NCBI GenBank assembly: GCA_032173965.1
Contig: CM063285.1
Span: 27,377,660-27,441,659, forward strand
Length of the DNA stretch: 64,000 nt
Origin: Sitta carolinensis
Lineage: Eukaryota > Chordata > Aves > Passeriformes > Sittidae
Direction: 5' to 3'
Every line of letters starts with the position of its first letter. Position 1 is the stretch's first letter. The translations under genes and the position numbers were made by a program. Below are positions 11,055 to 25,784 of the stretch, piece after piece. The notes below the pieces were generated by a model. That model saw only the letters and a list, made by a program, of their open reading frames with translations, did not search any database and was not told the origin of the DNA.

Positions 11055-12802
11055 AGAGGAAGGGCAGGTACTGATCTCTTCCCTGTGGTGACCAGTGACA
11101 GAACCTGAGGGAATGGCCTGAAGCTGTGTCAGGGGAGGTTTAGTCTGTATAATTGAAAATGTTTCTTCACCCAGAGGGTGTTTGGACACTGGAACAGGCT
11201 CCTCAGGGAACTGGTCACAGCACCAAGCCTGACAGAGTTCAAGAAACATTGGGACAATACTCTCAAACACATGATGTGATTCTTGGGGCTGTTCTGTTCA
11301 GGGTCAGGAGTTTGACTCAATGATACTAGTGTGTCACTTCCACCTCAATCATTCTGTGATTCTATGATGAAAAGAATAACAAGGAGGAAAATAATAAAAT
11401 AGAAAGATATGACATAAGCAAATCAAAGCTCTGTTGTAGTACTTACTGTGGTCCGGAGGGAGGCAGATGACTCAGATAGAGAAATTATTAACCCTGCTTA
11501 TATGGAAGTACTTAGATATGTGTTTTACTTTCTCACTTCTGTTTCACCCTTTTTTACAATGCGACATCCATATAGCACTTGCTGTGTTTTCAGCAAATTG
11601 TTAGTTGCATGGTAATGTTACATGATTCTGAGAATTACTGATTTCATTAAAAAACAGTACTGCTGTATATATTTGAATATTATGAAATATTTGAAGGTGG
11701 TGGATTTGTCTTGTGCTATTTCTCTTTTTTATAGTCATAAATGTCTGAACTTCTGAGACAAACTTTTTGCCATCCGTACCCTCACCTACCCAGAACTAAA
11801 ACTGAAACAGCGACTTTCTTCCTCTGTGATGGTAGTTCAGGAATCTGGTTGAAACTGTACTAATTAGAATTAAATTAGTGCTTAAGTGTTTGTTGAGTAT
11901 AGCTATCCTTACTCTTCATAATAGTTTTGGGTAATTTTTCTACAATTTTCACTTTGTAAGAACTCTCATCAGCGCAAGAGTGCTCAGCAGAAGGAAGAGA
12001 TCAGCTGCGTCTGAGTGTCTGTTTACATCCTAGCAGGCCAGAGTCCAACCACCTTAAAGTCAGACAGTCTTAATCGTTAGAAACCTCTTTCTCCCCTCAA
12101 AGTCATTAGAAATATTTTTTTTCTCTGAAAAATAACACAGAAAAAAAATTGTTATTTTTATTACATAGATCTTACTACAGCTTATAGATCATGTCCTTGT
12201 AAACCATATTAAAGGTAGGTTAAGAGTGGTGCCTGGCAGAAAGGGATTATGGCATTTTTAAGTCTACACAGATGAGCTAACACCACAAACGTAAATCAGT
12301 GTTCTGACATAGCCACTATGTATTCAAGGTTGAGACAACATGTATTTTAGTCAGCTAAGTAATAAGCCCAGCAAGATGCAGTCTGGGCAACACTCATAAA
12401 TTTTATCCCCATTACTGTCTTTTTCTTGTTCTGAACTCTGTCAGTCATTTGTTTAAACATAGTGCTAATCCTAGAGCTTTGTAGAGCAGAGAATCACAAC
12501 ATTGTGCCCCTCTGTCCTTTGCTAGCATTATACTCTTTGCAGTGTACTGCAAAGTTCCCAACAACATTTGTGCTGCATAAAATACATCTGTGGAGAGGAA
12601 AATACACCTTGAGGTTCCAATATTCCATCTGCCTGAAGGATTCTTATAAATAATGTAGTGGTTTTGAAAGAACAATTTAAATAGTTTGTCTTAAATTTCC
12701 TTAATCTTGAGTGTCATTCTTCTCTATGCTGTGTGATTGTCATAATGAGTAAAATGCATTTTTCAATTTACTACTTACATCTTAGGTCATGATCACTAAG
12801 TC

Positions 12803-12842
12803 TTTTTTTGTTTGTTTGTTTTTTGTTTGTTTGTTTGTTTTC
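12803..12842. repeat. (TTTG)n-like microsatellite
   Basis: Imperfect TTTG repeat with T-run interruptions. Simple repeat. Confidence 0.88.
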
Positions 12843-15800
12843 CAGAGGGTAATTGGCTTTTGGATTGAAGGAAAGACTGTTGTTTTAAGTTTAGGTATAG
12901 GTTCCATTTCAGGCTTCTCAACTGTAACTTCTTCCTTTTAATGGGAGTTTTATGCACATATCAAAGAAAATAGGTACTTAAATATCTGTTTTGATTGTCT
13001 GGATCCCTTTAAATAATTTATATACAACTGTAATCACGATGTTTCTTGTCTGATGAGCTTATATGCTTGATTCAATGATGGGGAAAAAAAACAATAGACT
13101 AAGTTGTTGATAGTAACTCCCAGGGAAAATATTCTATACTAAAGGGTTGCTACTGTAAGTATTGAAAATCTTGAAATGTTTGAAAAATTGAAATTATAAA
13201 ACCACCGAAGGAAACTATTGTATGTAATCACCATCGTCTTTTTCTCACAGCTTGACTCTATGACAGTTTGATGGGTTTATTGCAGTTGGCATGGATCGCT
13301 TTGCCTGAACTAAATGGCAGCTATCTCACATGCCCTTGATTGTGTTCAGACTAATCAGACACATTTGAAACGATGGCTTTTGTGTGGTTTTGAGGAATGA
13401 TGCATTTTAAAAACTGATACATCAAGACACTTTAAAATAAAGGTTTTCCAAGAAGATTTTGTATTGCCTCAATGAAACCCTACTGGGATCTATCTACCTC
13501 TCTCTTTAGTAATACAGGGGCAAAGATTAGGTTAGTTCTTTGTTATGACAGTGTGAGTCTCCACTGTTTTTTAAAAATGTATATATTGCTTAAAATTACC
13601 ATCTTATTATAACCAAATTAATTCTAAGTCGTATCTGGAGATCCTCAGCACAAATTCTGTTATAGTGACTAAAATATAATTGGCTTAAATGACAGTTAAA
13701 TAGAGACTGGGAATGTATTTAAAAAGTCACAAATTAAAGTGGGAGAATTCTATTATTCGAGAGGTTTAATGTTAATGGATTTAATGAAATATTTGTTCTC
13801 CACTTTGTTTTGATCAAAGCTTCTTCATAGAGACAGATAAAAATACATTAAGAGAATGTAGACAGTACATACCCTTTAACAGATACAACATAAAAGCATG
13901 TAAAAAAAGAAGGGGGTCCTCTCAGCTACTTTTTGTGAGATAAATTTATTGAATGTCCTTTTTCATTGCCTGAAGGGTGACATATGTAGTCCCTCTACAA
14001 AATAAGGGAAATATGATTAGCCATCACTTAGATTAATTCTTTTCCATCAATCTATCATCTTGAGCTGCTAATATTTACATGTAATGCACTTAGTGTCTGA
14101 AGTTTGTATTATGCATAATGAGTCATGATGGAAATTTGGTTTGCATTGTCTTCTGTAGCAAAATGGTTCATGATATGCCTTAAATGCTTAGTCTAATGTA
14201 GCTATTAAATGTCTCAGGTGATGTAACACAATCTCGTTGGAAAAAACTCCTGCTTCTCAGTGTAGTGTGATATCTTCTGTGGTCAGCCTCCTTGATACTA
14301 CTGGAGGTAGGATGAGGTGCTGCTGTCCACCCAACCAACACAGGCTGTCGTTGGCATCGCTTTCCTTTTCTTTGCCTATAGCGTTTAGTCAATTCCATCT
14401 CGTTGGATTTAGATGTATCCCCTCTAAAGTGCCTTCTATTTAAACATGTCTGTTTCTCTTCAGGAAATTCATTTAACGAGTAATTAGAAATTGAATTATC
14501 ATGAGAGGAATCCCTAAACTCCCTCCTTTCCAGAGTCCATGATGTATTATGGCTGATAAGACACACAACCCACTTTCATATGTTCCCCTTGTATAAATCC
14601 CTTGCTACTCATTTGTTCACTAGAAGTGAAAAAAGTCTTCCTCACTGCTTATTAAGCCTCTCCTCAGACCCCGTGGTCCACATAGTCAAGGCTGTAGTGT
14701 TTCCTATTCTATTTCTTAAATATCCTTATTGTTGAGAATCTTTGATGAAGGTATGTGTCATGGAAGACTGGGCTAAGACTTCCCTGGGTGGCTGCCTTAG
14801 TGTCAATTACAAATTAAAATTAAAATATATACTTGAATATGCAATTGGATTTCAAACTCTCCAGTGCTGGAATATTTTCTTTCCCTCTTTGAAATACCTC
14901 TAATTTGCAAAAACTGTAACCTAGAGTTGACCTAATCTCTCTGGTCATGTCATTAGAATAATTCCAAATCTCTGTAGATAAGTCAATATGCAGTGTCTAT
15001 TCTAGTACTGCCAAACACTGCCCTTATCAGGTTATCTGTGAATCCATTTTCCCTGCTACCGAGGAGAATTGGTTGCATTCTCCCTTGCTAGAGGTCAGAT
15101 CAGAGAGAATTTTGCTAATTGCTGCTCAATATCAGGGCTGACAATAGTAAAAATTAAACAGGCAGACAGAAAAAGGGCAAGACAGTAGGCAAGTGAGCAA
15201 GTGTCAATGGCAATTATGTCTTGGTTCCAGCATCCTTTTTATTAAAGGGAGTGGAAAAACAGGGCAAGTGTTTAAGGGTTCAAATATTACAATTTTTCTT
15301 CTTACTCCAAAGATGTGTCACTTGTTTTACTTTCTTTTTCACTTTCCTTTAATTTTTGTCCAGCTCTCAGTGAATCCTCTCTAAAATATGTTGAGACAAT
15401 TCATGGGCCCTGTGTCTTATGTTTGAGGTAGAAGGATTCTTCCATATTGTAGTTTGGACATCATTAATCCAACCCTCTTTGCCTCAGTTAAGATGGCTTT
15501 AAAAGTGTGTGTTCATATGTAGTCAAGGAAACTGGAATTTCTCCAGAAGGAGACTTCTGCATCAACCTACTAAAGTGCAGGGTTTGTATTCCTAGTGGAA
15601 TTTGTAGTATTGTGACAGCCATGAGGCCAAGCAAGAAGCAGGGGTGTTAGTTACTGAAGTACCAGCAGACACCTTCCTCTTTAAAGGAAAAAAATAAATT
15701 TAAAATTCTACTCTCTAAGAAAAGTGAGATATTTTCTTCTGTAAATTATAGTTAGGGTAACACAATAAGACATATAATCATGGAAGTAAGAGTAACAGTT

Positions 15801-18800
15801 TTATCCAGCCCTCCAGCATTCCATTTATATCAGTTCTGTTTCTTGGGTTTTTTTGTCAATTATGACAATGAAGATTGATATTTTTTAAATAGTATACCCT
15901 GAGATTTCTGTGTCATCAGATGATACCAGGGTTGAAGGTTCTAGGCACAAGCTTTCAGTATCTCTGTCTAAACTATTTAAATTTATCTGGTATTCATAAT
16001 AGTCCTCACTGTGAGGAATCAAAAAAGCAGAATACAAAACAAAACTGCAACAACAACTAAGTTGCTTTTCCATGGATGAACAAGAAATACATACAGGCTT
16101 ATATGATATTTCTTTTATAGAATAGAAAGAATTTGTCTTAAGTTTGCATTTTGTCAGAAGTGAGGAAGGAATATAAATTAAATATTCTGTTATTATTCAC
16201 TGTTGAATTTTGGATGACACAGGCGCTTTTACAGCATTGTTTTTCATTGTAAACTCTTAGAATAGTTTTGTCATCTGATTTGAAATCTTCCAGTCTAAGA
16301 GATCTTTACCCTTAACAGACTGATCCATATTGTGATGTATTTCAATGTATGACACATACTTTTCTTCAGTTAAGCAAGCTGAATGATTAGCCATTGCCAT
16401 TGAATGATGGCCTGCAGGAGTGTTTATTTTACCCTTAAGTTATTTGCTTAAAAATAAATTTCTGCAAAAAGAAGTTTCAGCCAGAACTGCAGCATTTGTA
16501 CACTTCTGATATATATTTTTCTATGAAAATATGAATTTAGATCTCATTCTTCATAAGCCTAGGAACATAATCTGACTGCTACTTAAGCATGTAAAAGTTC
16601 CATCAAATCAGCTCCTCCTATCTGCATAAAATGTTGTTTCTTTCAGTAGTTTCTCTTCCTTTTCACTTTGTATTACCTTTCTCCTTAATATGCTTCACTG
16701 GCTTCTTATTTGTTTATATCTATGTATAGATATCTTATCTTTGACATTGAAGTTCAGTCAACTCCCAGATATTTATTTGAGTGCCAGATTGACCATAAGA
16801 GAGACATAGTGACAATCCTTGCACAGCTGGTTCAGGATCAGCAGAGCTTTTTAAGTGCTGAGCCTGCATGGTAGGGGTGTAAATGCATGGCTCCCAAGTC
16901 CTTCACAGGTGGTTTTGGTTCTGCAAGTAAGGTACAGAAACTTCCAACTACTGTAGGGACAAACTGGGCTCTTTAGATTCATAAAACCTGATACAATGCT
17001 GCTCATGCTAACCTTGGCTGACCTCAATAACCTTTGTTTGCCTTGTCTCTGTCATTGCCATTATTTTCTATATTTTCTCTTATTTGGGATGTTTCAGCTC
17101 TCATTACAGAAAACTTCTTTCCTTTCTCCTCTAATTTCATGTTACTCTTTCTTTATATGTATTTTCTTTATATCTGAGTTTTATGTACTGCATTTGTATT
17201 CTGTCAGGGCTTCTCCTTGTATTCTCCTCTTTTTTCATACTTTGTCAAGATGTTCTCACCAACATCTTAAATCATACTCAGCTTCTCAGTATGATGTCTT
17301 TGACTAATAGGATTTTAAGTGTCATGGTAAGGAGGACCTAGTAATTTCTATTTGTACAGCACATTCTTGTGGTATTTTATATTTAATAGAACATATTCTG
17401 CTTCTATCGCCCTGCCTCTCCCAAAGAGGAAAGATGGAAATGACAAAACAAAAACAGATTAGGATTCTCTATAGAGTTTTATCTACTCCTTATATTTACA
17501 TAGTGCTTAGAATGCCATTTCTTCTTACTTGTATGGTATTTTATTCTTTTTTGTACATTTTGGCTTGATTTAGAACCAAAAGCAAAATTGCATCCAGTGT
17601 AGATCAACTGTTACAGACTGAAAGTCTGCCTCACTTCCTCCAGAGTTTACTTTTTTTCTCATTTGGAAGTGCTGACATTTTAATAAGATATCCTGTTCTG
17701 ATTGTGTATGGGGATCCAAGTGGGTTAAATTAACATATAAACATATGTGTGCTTCTCATACTGGAGTGACTTATCAAATTGCCTGTAATATCACCTTTCC
17801 TTAAAAGAGAGAATAAGCTCAATAGTTTGATTGTAAGTAAAACGTGGTGAAGTTTTTTTCCTACATTATAATAACTTGAGCTTAGAAAACATTTGGTATT
17901 ACACTTTTTTATGATCATTTAATCTTTATGAAATCACTAAAGAAGCCAGATGCAATACAACCATGCATCATCAGAATGCAACATCCTTCTTGTACATAGT
18001 GACCTTTATTGCTGGACAGATTTACAGTTGTTAAAGGCTTAATTTCACACATTTAGGTTTCAGCAAAATCATTATTGTCATGATGATTACAGTAGTTATG
18101 GTAATAATGTGGCTCCAGCATAGTATTGAAAAACTACTCTGAGGATGGTCAAAGTCAGCTACTTCTAATAACCAAAACAATCAGTTTCTGGTTGTCCAGT
18201 AGAAGTTTAAAAATGCTATCTTCTGTATGTTTTTATATCCAGCTAAAATTGGCAAATTTAATGCAAACTAATTAACCTTTTTCAAGGTTATTTAGTGAAG
18301 AAAAGTGATATCTTGATGGTTGCCCTTGTTGTGTATTGTGTTTGTTCATTACCTGCAGCCTTGAGTGTCACACCAGAGAAAAGTAAAGTAATGGTAAAGT
18401 AATAACAAGCTCTGGATCTGTCATATTTTAATGCTGCAGTAAGTACAAATGCATCATCAGATGAAGGCATTTGGGATATCTATATGGCACACAGCTCTAG
18501 ATCAGAGGCTCTGATTTGCCAGTTCGAAAGTAGCTCAGCTTAGCAGGGACTGAGGCTTGTTAGGTGATGATTATTGTGTGAATTACTTAATTCACTTCCT
18601 AATTGACAGGTTGTTATATCCACAAAAGCTAATGCCACAAATGGCACTCTAGCTTGCACTATTGGTAGAAACAGTGTGCACTAAATGGGGTATATAGACT
18701 ACGCTGTTGTCTTACTGTCACAAATAGTAGTTCAATGGCAGCAATTATGTACGCTAGTGGGAAATTGGGGTAGCTATTTTCTGATGAGAACAATGCAAGG

Positions 18801-19280
18801 CTCAGGATTTGAGGGACATCCATTTGGCACCTTTCACAGAAGCAAAATGCATTTCAAAAGGAAGGAAAAATTTATTAGAAGTATGATTTGTCATACTGAA
18901 TCACCATATGTTTGGGTGTACCCAGTAAATATTCTCAGAGTTCTCTAAAGGATAGTATTTTTTCTATTTTAATGATCTTCAGAGCTTTCCCAGTGGATTC
19001 TGAGTATAAAATAATGTAGCATACATTTATTGTATTTTCATATACTAATATATAAAATAAATTTTTTATTATTTGTACTACTGTCTCAATATATACTGCA
19101 GCTCAAGCAGAATACTAAAATGTGACACAAATTTGGGGATCTGTCTTTTATTAAGCAGGGAACTCTATCAGTAAGCCTATACAGTAGTAGTATAGAGTGA
19201 ATATAAAATGCAGTTACACAGGGGTGGAATTTTTCACACACTATCAATTATTGTTGGATCCTGACAATTTTGACCAAAAA

Positions 19281-19360
19281 CAGAGGGGAAGGGAACAGAG
19301 AGACTGAGACTCAGAGGCAGGGAAGGACAGAGAGAGGGAAGAAGGAAGGAAGGGAGGGGG
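19281..19360. repeat. Purine (GA/GGAA)-rich tract
   Basis: About 80 bases that are nearly all A or G on the plus strand, with AGAGAG and GGAAGGAAGG segments. Such polypurine tracts can form triplex DNA in vitro. Here only composition is observed. Confidence 0.8.
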
Positions 19361-22300
19361 ACACTCACATTTAAAATAGCCAGGGTCCTGTCCTTCCTAA
19401 ACAACAAATAAAGGTTTAGCCTTTGTTTGTTTTTGTTTTTTTCCCCATGGGTTCTCTTTTACTGCTTTACTTGACAGATTTATTGCATTATCTGGTATTC
19501 ATACCTATCCCAAACCAGTAAGCTATTGATGGCTCATGTCTTTACAATGAAAACTACTAGGAGAACAAAGCAAAACAGTTATTACAGACTACTAAATAGC
19601 AATATTTGATGTTTAACTGCTGTTACTGGATAAATTCAGAGAGCCATGAAATTATCCTAAAACATGCAGAAAATCTGAAGTAATGCATAGGTGACATTAC
19701 TTTCTTTTTTTAGGCTTCTTATCTTAAGCCTAGCAGTAACAGGAGTTACATATCTTCCAATATTCTATTCTTTTGCTATTGCAAATATTCTCAGTTATGA
19801 TGAAGGTTCTAAAAAGCATGCTTCTCCCATGAAAGCATTCCTCTCTCTCATGACTGAGCTACAGAAAATTCAGCTTTTTGTAGACTAAAAAACTTGTTGG
19901 ATCAAAGTTTTGTTTTGTCTCAGCTCTTGGAAGTCATGATTTTTAAATGCTGCTGATGAAATGGACAAATTGCCATGCTCTTCTTATGAAGACAAGTCAT
20001 AGTACTTGTTTAGGTATATTTTTATTTGCAATCTAAGAAAACTATTTCCAAATTTTTGTGTCTTAAAATTTGTCTAATACATATTCTGTTGGCCATTTTT
20101 AAGGTTTGTGGGAGGAAGTGGCAATGAGCTGGAAGATCTAGATTAACTCTAATTTAGCCTACCTCATTATATTTTAAGACAGAATTGGATGAGAATATTC
20201 CAGAGGTAGATATACATAGTGTTTCTAAATATTGGGATTTGCAACACTGGTCCAGTCTAAGAACAGATTCCCAATACTCCCTGAAGATTAAAGATGCACA
20301 CACAGGCAAACACAGAGCCCCACCTCACTCCTGGCCCCTATGTCACCTCTCCTGCCATGGTGGTGACTTCAGCAGTACTACTGAAGGGTCTGTGCTCTTT
20401 CTGAGTAAAGCAGTTAAGGCCCATTTTGAGCCCTGTTGGTTGTGATTTTGCATTTCCTTCCCATGCATTGTGAGAGAGGAAATGAACAACAGTGGCCATG
20501 TCAGGTTGCTGATAACTCACTTGTCTACTTTCACTACTCTCCTCTACTTAGTGGGGACAAGCAGGATTGCCCAAGTTAAAGCAATTGCTATGTTATATGC
20601 CAGGTATTCTGTTTTTTTTTTTTTCTTCTCTGGTATCATCCCATGCCTCATCATGGATCCTCCATATCCCTTCAGCTCCTCAGTTTCTGATTCCACTGTA
20701 TCAGTCTCCTCAAACCAGCATCTGCCCACTTACACTCTCCAAATGCTATATTCCAGTCTCAGCGTCAGCTCTCCCATTTTTATGATTTTTTTTTATTTGA
20801 TGGAAGAAATAAGAAATACTTTATTTTTCTTAGATCTACAGGGAGTTTCTTTTCATTCAGGTACCGTTAACTAAGAGGCTAATTTCTAATGTAGCCTCTT
20901 CTGGAAATGTTAGCATCCTGGTATCACATGTTGCACAGTGTGATAGAAAGTTTATCCCAGAGGGAAAAAAACCTGAATACTAGCATCAGAGAGGAACACT
21001 GGAGAAACGGGATACTTTTTGTCAATTCATAGTTGTTTGATGTAAAAGCTAGGACACAAGGAAGTTGGGAAATTGTGCATTCGCTGACACCCAGACAGAA
21101 AATGGACCTTAAAAATATAAAAGACAGTTTAGGTTGTGAAAATACTTGAATCTAAAAATAAGAATAAGCCATGTAAAAAAAAATCATAGCTATATTGTTG
21201 CTAAGTAGATTAATGGCTATCTGACCATAAAGTTCTTATACTATGAAGCTTGAGGGGCATGCTTACAGTTAGACTATAAAATAATTAGTTTATTTTGGCT
21301 GATAATGAGATCGCAGCTCAAGAAAGTAAACCCTAAACTTGAATATCTATTAAATTACTGCCACACTTTTTAATGCATAAGTTGTATAAGTATTTTATCT
21401 GTATTTTATGCTCAAAACAGCAAGTTGAATGTCCTATATCGCATTTTGGCAAAAACAAAAGTATGGAGGAACACCTTATCCTCAATTATTGTGAAGAGAT
21501 TTAAAACAAATTATTTGTTTTAAATTGGAACCTATGTCTTTAACAAGTGTAGGGCTATAAAATTGTAGGTCTTTATTTGCTCCCCTGAAGTCACAAGCTA
21601 CTTGCTGAGTAGTACTATAAAACTTTAATACACTGTATCCTCAGTAAGGTACCTCTAGGATGTTCGGAAGAAAGAGAAGAAACCTTTTATCTATGTAATT
21701 TTGGGACTGTTTCCACCAGGAAGAGCTTTGGGTATGGTATTTGGAGTTTTAAGAGCAATCAAACAATGGCAATGAGCTTGCATTCCCTCAGTTGTCCCAC
21801 CTTTATACCAATGAGAGCCTCGGGATGATGGAGTTTCTTGCCTGATTTTGTATTGCTACATTTGCAAACAATTCCTAAGATCTCAACATATGCAACTACA
21901 GTATTGTCTACCCAGTGAGTACATGAACTATTGCTCTTTGGCAACTGACTTGCTGTTCAACTAATTGTGGCTTTAGGTTTGTTAACTATACTAGGCTCGA
22001 ATAATAACAATCTGTCCACCAAACTTCATTAATACAAAAAGCCTCCGCTATTGAATACTTTACATTTTAATAAACAAAAGACCCATCTGTGCCAGCTCTC
22101 CAGTTTTCATGCACACAATTTTTCTGCAGGTTTTTTCAGCGTTTCTATAAGACCTATACGGTATTGAGGCCAGAGATTGGGCCTACACAACCCCCAAGTG
22201 CAAAATAACAGCGTTAAAAGGGCCTAGATTCATATGCTGAGTTGAAAGGATTGGAAGAAAAGAGCCATGCTCGTCAAGGAAAATATTGGCTGCTTATAAC

Positions 22301-22603
22301 TTAAAATGAACAGTTACTGTGCTACAATTACAATACTTTTTATCAGACAAAAATATTTTCTACATATGATCTCAAGAATTCCACATTTGCCTTTTCAGTC
22401 CTTAATTTACATGTACTTAAAATACATCAGATCTTATGTAACACTAAATTTTATAAAGCCTTTTTGACTTATTTTGCAAAACAACTTAAAATTTAATATT
22501 TAATTGGGAAAATGCTGCAAAAATTTAAAATGAATATGATGTAAATTTCCCCCTGAATATTCACAAATGTGAGAACTTTTCCTATCAGTGCATAGTAAAG
22601 ACT

Positions 22604-22642
22604 TGCATTTTGTCAAGCAGTCTTGCTCCTTGACAAAGTGCA
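22604..22642. other. Short inverted repeat (14-bp arms, 11-nt loop)
   Basis: The arm TGCATTTTGTCAAG (22604-22617) pairs with CTTGACAAAGTGCA (22629-22642), with a single mismatch that would be a G-U pair in RNA on one strand. The loop is 11 bases. The pairing does not extend outward beyond 14 bp, which is too short for a normal pre-miRNA stem. It may be a chance palindrome or a structured element. Confidence 0.6.
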
Positions 22643-25600
22643 TTCGATACCAACTACATTAAAACATAAGTTGATTTTTCATGTAGATGGCCTTGAGAAA
22701 ATAGAATCACCGAGCATATTATGATTTTGAAACATATTCATCCTTTGTGTTCGTAGATTTTAATATTTGTAACTCCGAAGAATTTTAAGAAGTGAAGTTC
22801 ATTGCATATTACCTGTCTTTCAGTGGAACCTGCAGGACTGTCATAGCCATTGAAATCAATAACAGTCTCAGGTATTAGTTCCACATGTCTAATATTTTTA
22901 CCTCTTCTGGTTTAAGTTCATAAACCATAATCTCATGTGTAATTTAAATCAGTGTTTTCTGGAAGTTCATAAATATGCATTTGGTGCAAGGGATAGATGA
23001 GAACTCAATCCCAAGATGCTGTTCGGGCTAAGTGGAATCTCCTTAGGAACCGCTTCAAAGATCAATTCCTCTTGTCCATAAAAAGTAAGTTTAAATTGTC
23101 TTCTATGAACCTGCTGTTAGCAATTGCACTGTTACATTATGTATGATTCTTTGACTGCTCATTGCTTCAACAAACTGCACAGTGCTCCATTAGTGATTTT
23201 CAATTTCATGCTAAGCTTTGCAATTTATTAGTGTTGTTTAGGCTAATGTACTATTATTTTGCATATTTTATATCATATTTCATTTGCTATTCATATGACC
23301 CAACAGTTAAGTATTGGTGATCAATAAGCCCTCTAAATGTTGTCGTATTCATATTAGGAAAGAAAGGAAAATCATGCAGGCAGCCCAATACAGAGTCAAT
23401 TAGGATGAAGTTGGGGTTTTTTTTAGCAATTTACAGGTTTCCTTCCAATTTTCTTACAGATTTGACTGCAGGTTTCCAAACAATAGCATAATGGCCAGAT
23501 GCACTTTCTCATGAAAATAATTTGGTTTAGTAATGATCCCCTAATTGTAGATACCTGGACCATGTTCATGTGGATTCTTTGCCAGTGTGCTGTCTCTCTG
23601 TATGTAAATACCAAGATTAAATTCAGCTTAAATACCACCTACTTCCAAGAAGCAGGTGCAGTTCCACGTTTTTTTAATGTTGATTTTATCTTTCCTAGGG
23701 CTGTGCACTGATTGGGAAAGGGGAGTATTTAGTGTTAGTCAAAGGAACACATACTTCCTGGTTCCAAAGCTTTTTAAAACTTAAAAATTTTGTGTGCTCA
23801 GTTGACATATGTAGTAGAAAAACATGAAAGATCAGCAAGCACCAATTCAAATTTTCAAAATAGTTTACTTCAAAACTTTTGGCATTCCTCTTCTTAAAAT
23901 TCAGAAAAAATGCAGAAAGCAGTACAGCTACAAATACAGACTTTTGATAGCAATACTAATGTGATTTGACCTACAAACATATGTATGTAAACATATGTCA
24001 GGTTTGCTAAAATATTAATGACAGCAAGGGGCAAAGTATCAAATATCTCACTGGTACATTGCGAATAGGGAGTAGAAGTCAAGTTTGGAATGCTCCTGAG
24101 GATGTGGATCAAGGCACTAATGACTGCTCAGTAAATATTGTAGTAGAATCAGCACATAAGAGTTATAAAGTATTGATAATCCAGTTTTCCCTTTGAACAT
24201 TTGCCTTTTGTATAAAATATGGCATATGTAGTTTTGCAATGCTGATCCAAAGCTACAAATTTTTTTTTAAAAGCCAAGATAGGTATTAGTTTATAAGCAG
24301 TAGGTAATCTTACAACGTTCTGTTACTTTCTGTGGTTTAGATATTACATCTCAAATGCAAAAAATTCTAGGATTTTTGTTCATATTCAGTAAAGAAAAAA
24401 ATTAAGACCTAGTTTCATATAGGAACTTTATATTTTGTCCACAATTTCAGCAACAGCATAACTTCTAAGTAATTTTTGGATATAATTTTTTTAAATAATG
24501 AAAACTGACTAGTATTTTCATTTTTGAATTGTCTACATTTATAATGGAAATCTAACATGCTTACCTTGAACCTAAGCAAATATTTTCCCAAACTCAGTCT
24601 GTTCATTGATTTCCAAAATCTATGTTACAAAGGAAACTTAGAGTTGGTCTGAAGGTCTAGGATTAGCAGGAGGCAGATTTAATTGCTTTTTGGAACCACT
24701 GAGTGCCAGATTCTCTTCCGGGATGCTTTGGGATCCTTTGTGTCCCCAGCTGTATGCAACCAACACAGCCAGACAGCTCCAGAGGAAAGATCTGCAAAAT
24801 ACCACTTAGCAAACCAGTCTCCACAGCATTGATAAGAAATAAGACCTTTTCCTCCAAACTCCATGCATCCACAAAGTATTTCTGGTTTGGCACTTCATCA
24901 CAGTCAAATTAAATTGAGTCTAACTGTGTCAGGTCAGGCTTCTATACACACACGGGCACAGAATTATAGATATATAAGCCCAGTATCTTCAAAGCTGTAA
25001 TTTGAAAGTTCATTAGTTGTTAATTTATAGGCATTTTTCTACTAGACTTTCCAGATCTATAAGTTTCCCATACTTGTATATTGAAATGCAACAGGTAGGC
25101 AATGACATCAGTAGTAAAATCTCAAACTACTTTCCTCTATGTCCCTGGCTTCCCCATTTAGACAGCCAGTCAAGAGCTTCTTGGCATGTCAATGGCTTCT
25201 TTCTCTGTCAACATATGGAGAAGATAGAGCTTCTTTTTACATTCCCCTCTGACACAGGCAGCCCTCGTTGTACCCATCTGGATCTGCTGTTACTCTTCAT
25301 AGACACCTAGCACTTCTTTTCCCAGGGCCAATGTAAGGAAAGTAGTGATGTATCACTGTGTGCCAAAACTCCTTCATGGCAACTGAGAGGAAAAGTTTCC
25401 TTCATAAGGACAGGGTTTTTTTTCAGGTCATGGTCTAAACCAAAGACAGTCAGAAGATGCCGGGATAGCATAAAGAGAATTAACATCATATTTATAAAAT
25501 CAAATACTTCCTCAAAATCTGTGAATAGCAGCAAGAGCTGCAGCTTTGTCAGACTACAGAAAGGCTTACAAGTGATATGGCTATCACAATAATTGCATTT

Positions 25601-25784
25601 GCAATAAATTCCTGGTCTAAACAAGACATAGTTAAACTTCCATAAATATTTAGAAATTTATCCAGATCTGCAGTGATTAAAGATCAGTTTTAATGGATTA
25701 TTTTGGTTATTTGCTTTCCATTTTGCTGAAAAATGTACACGTATATATAACAGTGGTCAAACAGATATAGGCCATTAATGAAAA

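Larger units (their letters stand above)
9555..11368 (+). mobile_element. CR1-type LINE, sense, 5'-truncated with intact-looking 3' end
   Basis: This is the longest transposon copy in the window. It begins within the EN/RT linker (9560-9620 reads like AKNVGDNKKSFFKYING in broken frames). It passes through the RT domain and the conserved ORF2 C-terminus ([14 protein letters not shown]...[17 protein letters not shown]) and ends in a CR1 3'UTR whose last bases are ATTCTGTGATTCTATGAT, the typical CR1 terminus built on an ATTCTATGR-like repeat. CR1 elements usually lack poly-A tails and insert with 5' truncation, as seen here. The 3' end is well defined; the 5' edge is uncertain by tens of bases. 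Stops and frameshifts make it non-autonomous. Confidence 0.92.
11369..25779. other. Long non-coding stretch, no gene seen
   Basis: About 14.4 kb with no supportable exon, RNA gene or datable transposon. It contains a TTTG-rich run (12803-12842), a purine tract (about 19281-19360), and a perfect-looking hairpin (22604-22642). Blocks around 13240-13440 and 22560-22760 have mixed, non-repetitive composition and could be conserved non-coding elements, but conservation cannot be judged from one sequence. Open frames such as those at 14180-14566 (minus) and 20470-20874 (plus) lack ATG starts and family motifs and are left out. Confidence 0.65.

Noticed and set aside
14180..14566. Minus-strand open frame of about 128 codons, hydrophilic
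   Set aside because: Starts with GTG, has no recognisable motif and no convincing splice sites; probably chance.
20470..20874. Plus-strand open frame of about 134 codons
   Set aside because: Starts with GTG, includes a poly-Phe run encoded by a poly-T tract, and shows no domain or splice partners.
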